This document shows, piece by piece, positions 6,397 through 6,865 of a stretch of DNA of 6,865 nt. The first letter of the stretch is position 1. Every line of letters starts with the position of its first letter. The notes beneath the pieces were generated by a model. That model did no database searches and was not told the DNA's origin. It saw nothing but the letters and a program-made list of their open reading frames with translations. Source of the DNA: 66-474 sp050738155 (GTDB taxonomy: Bacteria; Pseudomonadota; Gammaproteobacteria; Xanthomonadales; Rhodanobacteraceae); assembly GCA_050738155.1 (NCBI GenBank), contig JBOHYW010000193.1:1-6865 (forward strand). The letters run 5' to 3'. Both the position numbers and the translations under genes were made by a program.

Positions 6397-6472
6397 ACAC
6401 GGATCAACGCAGATCAACGCCGATCGCCATCCAGTTCTTGTCTCATCCGCGTGCATCCGTGTATATCCGAGT
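6397..6472. repeat. Inverted repeat made of three decamers per arm
   Basis: The left arm (6397-6424) and the reverse complement of the right arm (6445-6472) agree at 20 of 28 bases, around a 20-base centre. Each arm is three successive 10-base units of the form ACnCnGATnn. A run of A residues (6473-6477) follows the right arm. It fills most of the gap between the alpha-2-macroglobulin stop and pbpC. As RNA from the minus strand it could fold into a long imperfect hairpin. Repeats made of ACGCGGAT/ATCCGCGT-like units are, to my knowledge, widely dispersed in many bacterial genomes; no protein codes for their movement here. Confidence 0.75.
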
Positions 6473-6486
6473 AAAAAACTCCGTAG

Positions 6487-6865
6487 TCAGTGCTCCGGCA
6501 TCGCCACTTTCAGGTGCTTGGGCAAGCCGCGGCCGAACACGTCCGGTTGGTAGATCTCCTTGATCTCGGGCGCCGGCGCGATGAAGGTGCCTGGTGCGAT
6601 CACCTGCGCCGAATACACCACGACGTAATGTCCGGCCGGCAGGTCGTCCGCGAAGAAACGCACCGCATCGAACGCCGTTTCGCGGTGGTAGAAGCCACCG
6701 GTGACGATCGACATGTTCGGCCACGCGCCACCGTCGAACATCAACACCGATACGCCCGGCTGCGCCGCCGGCAATTGCGCGGAGGTCGCCAGCAACCGGT
6801 TCACCGCTTCGAATGCGCCGGGCAGCGGGTCAACACCACGTGGTGGCGCTCGGTGGGTGCATCGA
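6487..6865 (-). CDS. yfhM: Alpha-2-macroglobulin family protein, C-terminal end (5' part outside window)
   Basis: The frame stays open to the right window edge, so only the last 125 or so residues are present. The end matches the C-terminus of bacterial alpha-2-macroglobulins: FFADDLPAGHYVVVYSAQV, then APGTF.APAPEI.EIYQPDVFGRG and a short tail. In this family the segment belongs to the receptor-binding-like domain after the thioester and bait regions, which lie outside the window. The protein is usually a periplasmic lipoprotein that traps proteases entering the cell. A GTG at 6804 is not the real start, because the conserved frame continues upstream. The pbpC gene directly downstream supports the call. 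The symbol follows E. coli usage and is tentative, since several A2M subtypes exist. Confidence 0.85.
   Translation of the reverse strand, partial: RCTHRAPPRGVDPLPGAFEAVNRLLATSAQLPAAQPGVSVLMFDGGAWPNMSIVTGGFYHRETAFDAVRFFADDLPAGHYVVVYSAQVIAPGTFIAPAPEIKEIYQPDVFGRGLPKHLKVAMPEH

Noticed and set aside
6371..6400. GTG at 6400 as the pbpC start
   Set aside because: It adds ten residues encoded partly by the inverted repeat and has no ribosome binding site. The ATG at 6370 gives a compact cytoplasmic tail before the membrane segment, though certainty is moderate.
6206..6553. Plus-strand frame of 115 residues crossing the decamer repeat
   Set aside because: Its STQINADRH-like stretch is the usual spurious translation of this kind of repeat, and both ends overlap real genes on the other strand.

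Overview
The window is high-GC DNA from a gammaproteobacterium. It most likely belongs to the Xanthomonadales (Lysobacterales), in the Rhodanobacteraceae/Lysobacter neighbourhood. This rests on the RibB protein with a degenerate cyclohydrolase tail, the riboflavin gene order, a pbpC gene beside an alpha-2-macroglobulin gene, and repeat DNA of a kind I associate with that order. The genus is not resolved.

Left part (1-2200, minus strand): a riboflavin operon. An extended -10 promoter (about 2190-2198) leads into a complete FMN riboswitch (1998-2159). A leader of consecutive hairpins follows, the last of which hides the ribE Shine-Dalgarno sequence. Next come ribE (riboflavin synthase) and, almost without a gap, a ribBA/ribBX-type gene. 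RibB makes the four-carbon precursor and RibE makes riboflavin; the riboswitch should shut both off when FMN is plentiful. No ribD or ribH is in the window. Downstream of ribBX the DNA turns into repeats (1-174), including a heptamer tandem array at the window edge. One repeat appears to supply the last codons of RibBX.

Middle (2234-4126, plus strand, divergent from the rib operon): a secreted protein of 630 residues that I do not recognise by name. It has a signal peptide, a distinct N-terminal region, and two tandem copies of a domain of about 220-230 residues with four cysteines each. The first copy resembles DUF3298-type domains. This is the least described gene here.

Right part (4151-6865, minus strand, convergent with the secreted-protein gene): the 3' end of an alpha-2-macroglobulin family gene (yfhM-like) enters from the right edge. 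A 76-bp inverted repeat built from decamers follows, then pbpC, encoding a PBP1C-type peptidoglycan glycosyltransferase/transpeptidase. The yfhM-pbpC pairing is known from other proteobacteria. It is thought to combine protection against proteases in the periplasm with repair of the cell wall.

I see no phage, defence, CRISPR, transposase, tRNA or rRNA genes. The most interesting items are the duplicated cysteine-patterned secreted protein, the hairpin-rich riboswitch leader, the repeat that runs into the ribBX coding end, and the non-canonical glycosyltransferase motifs of PbpC.
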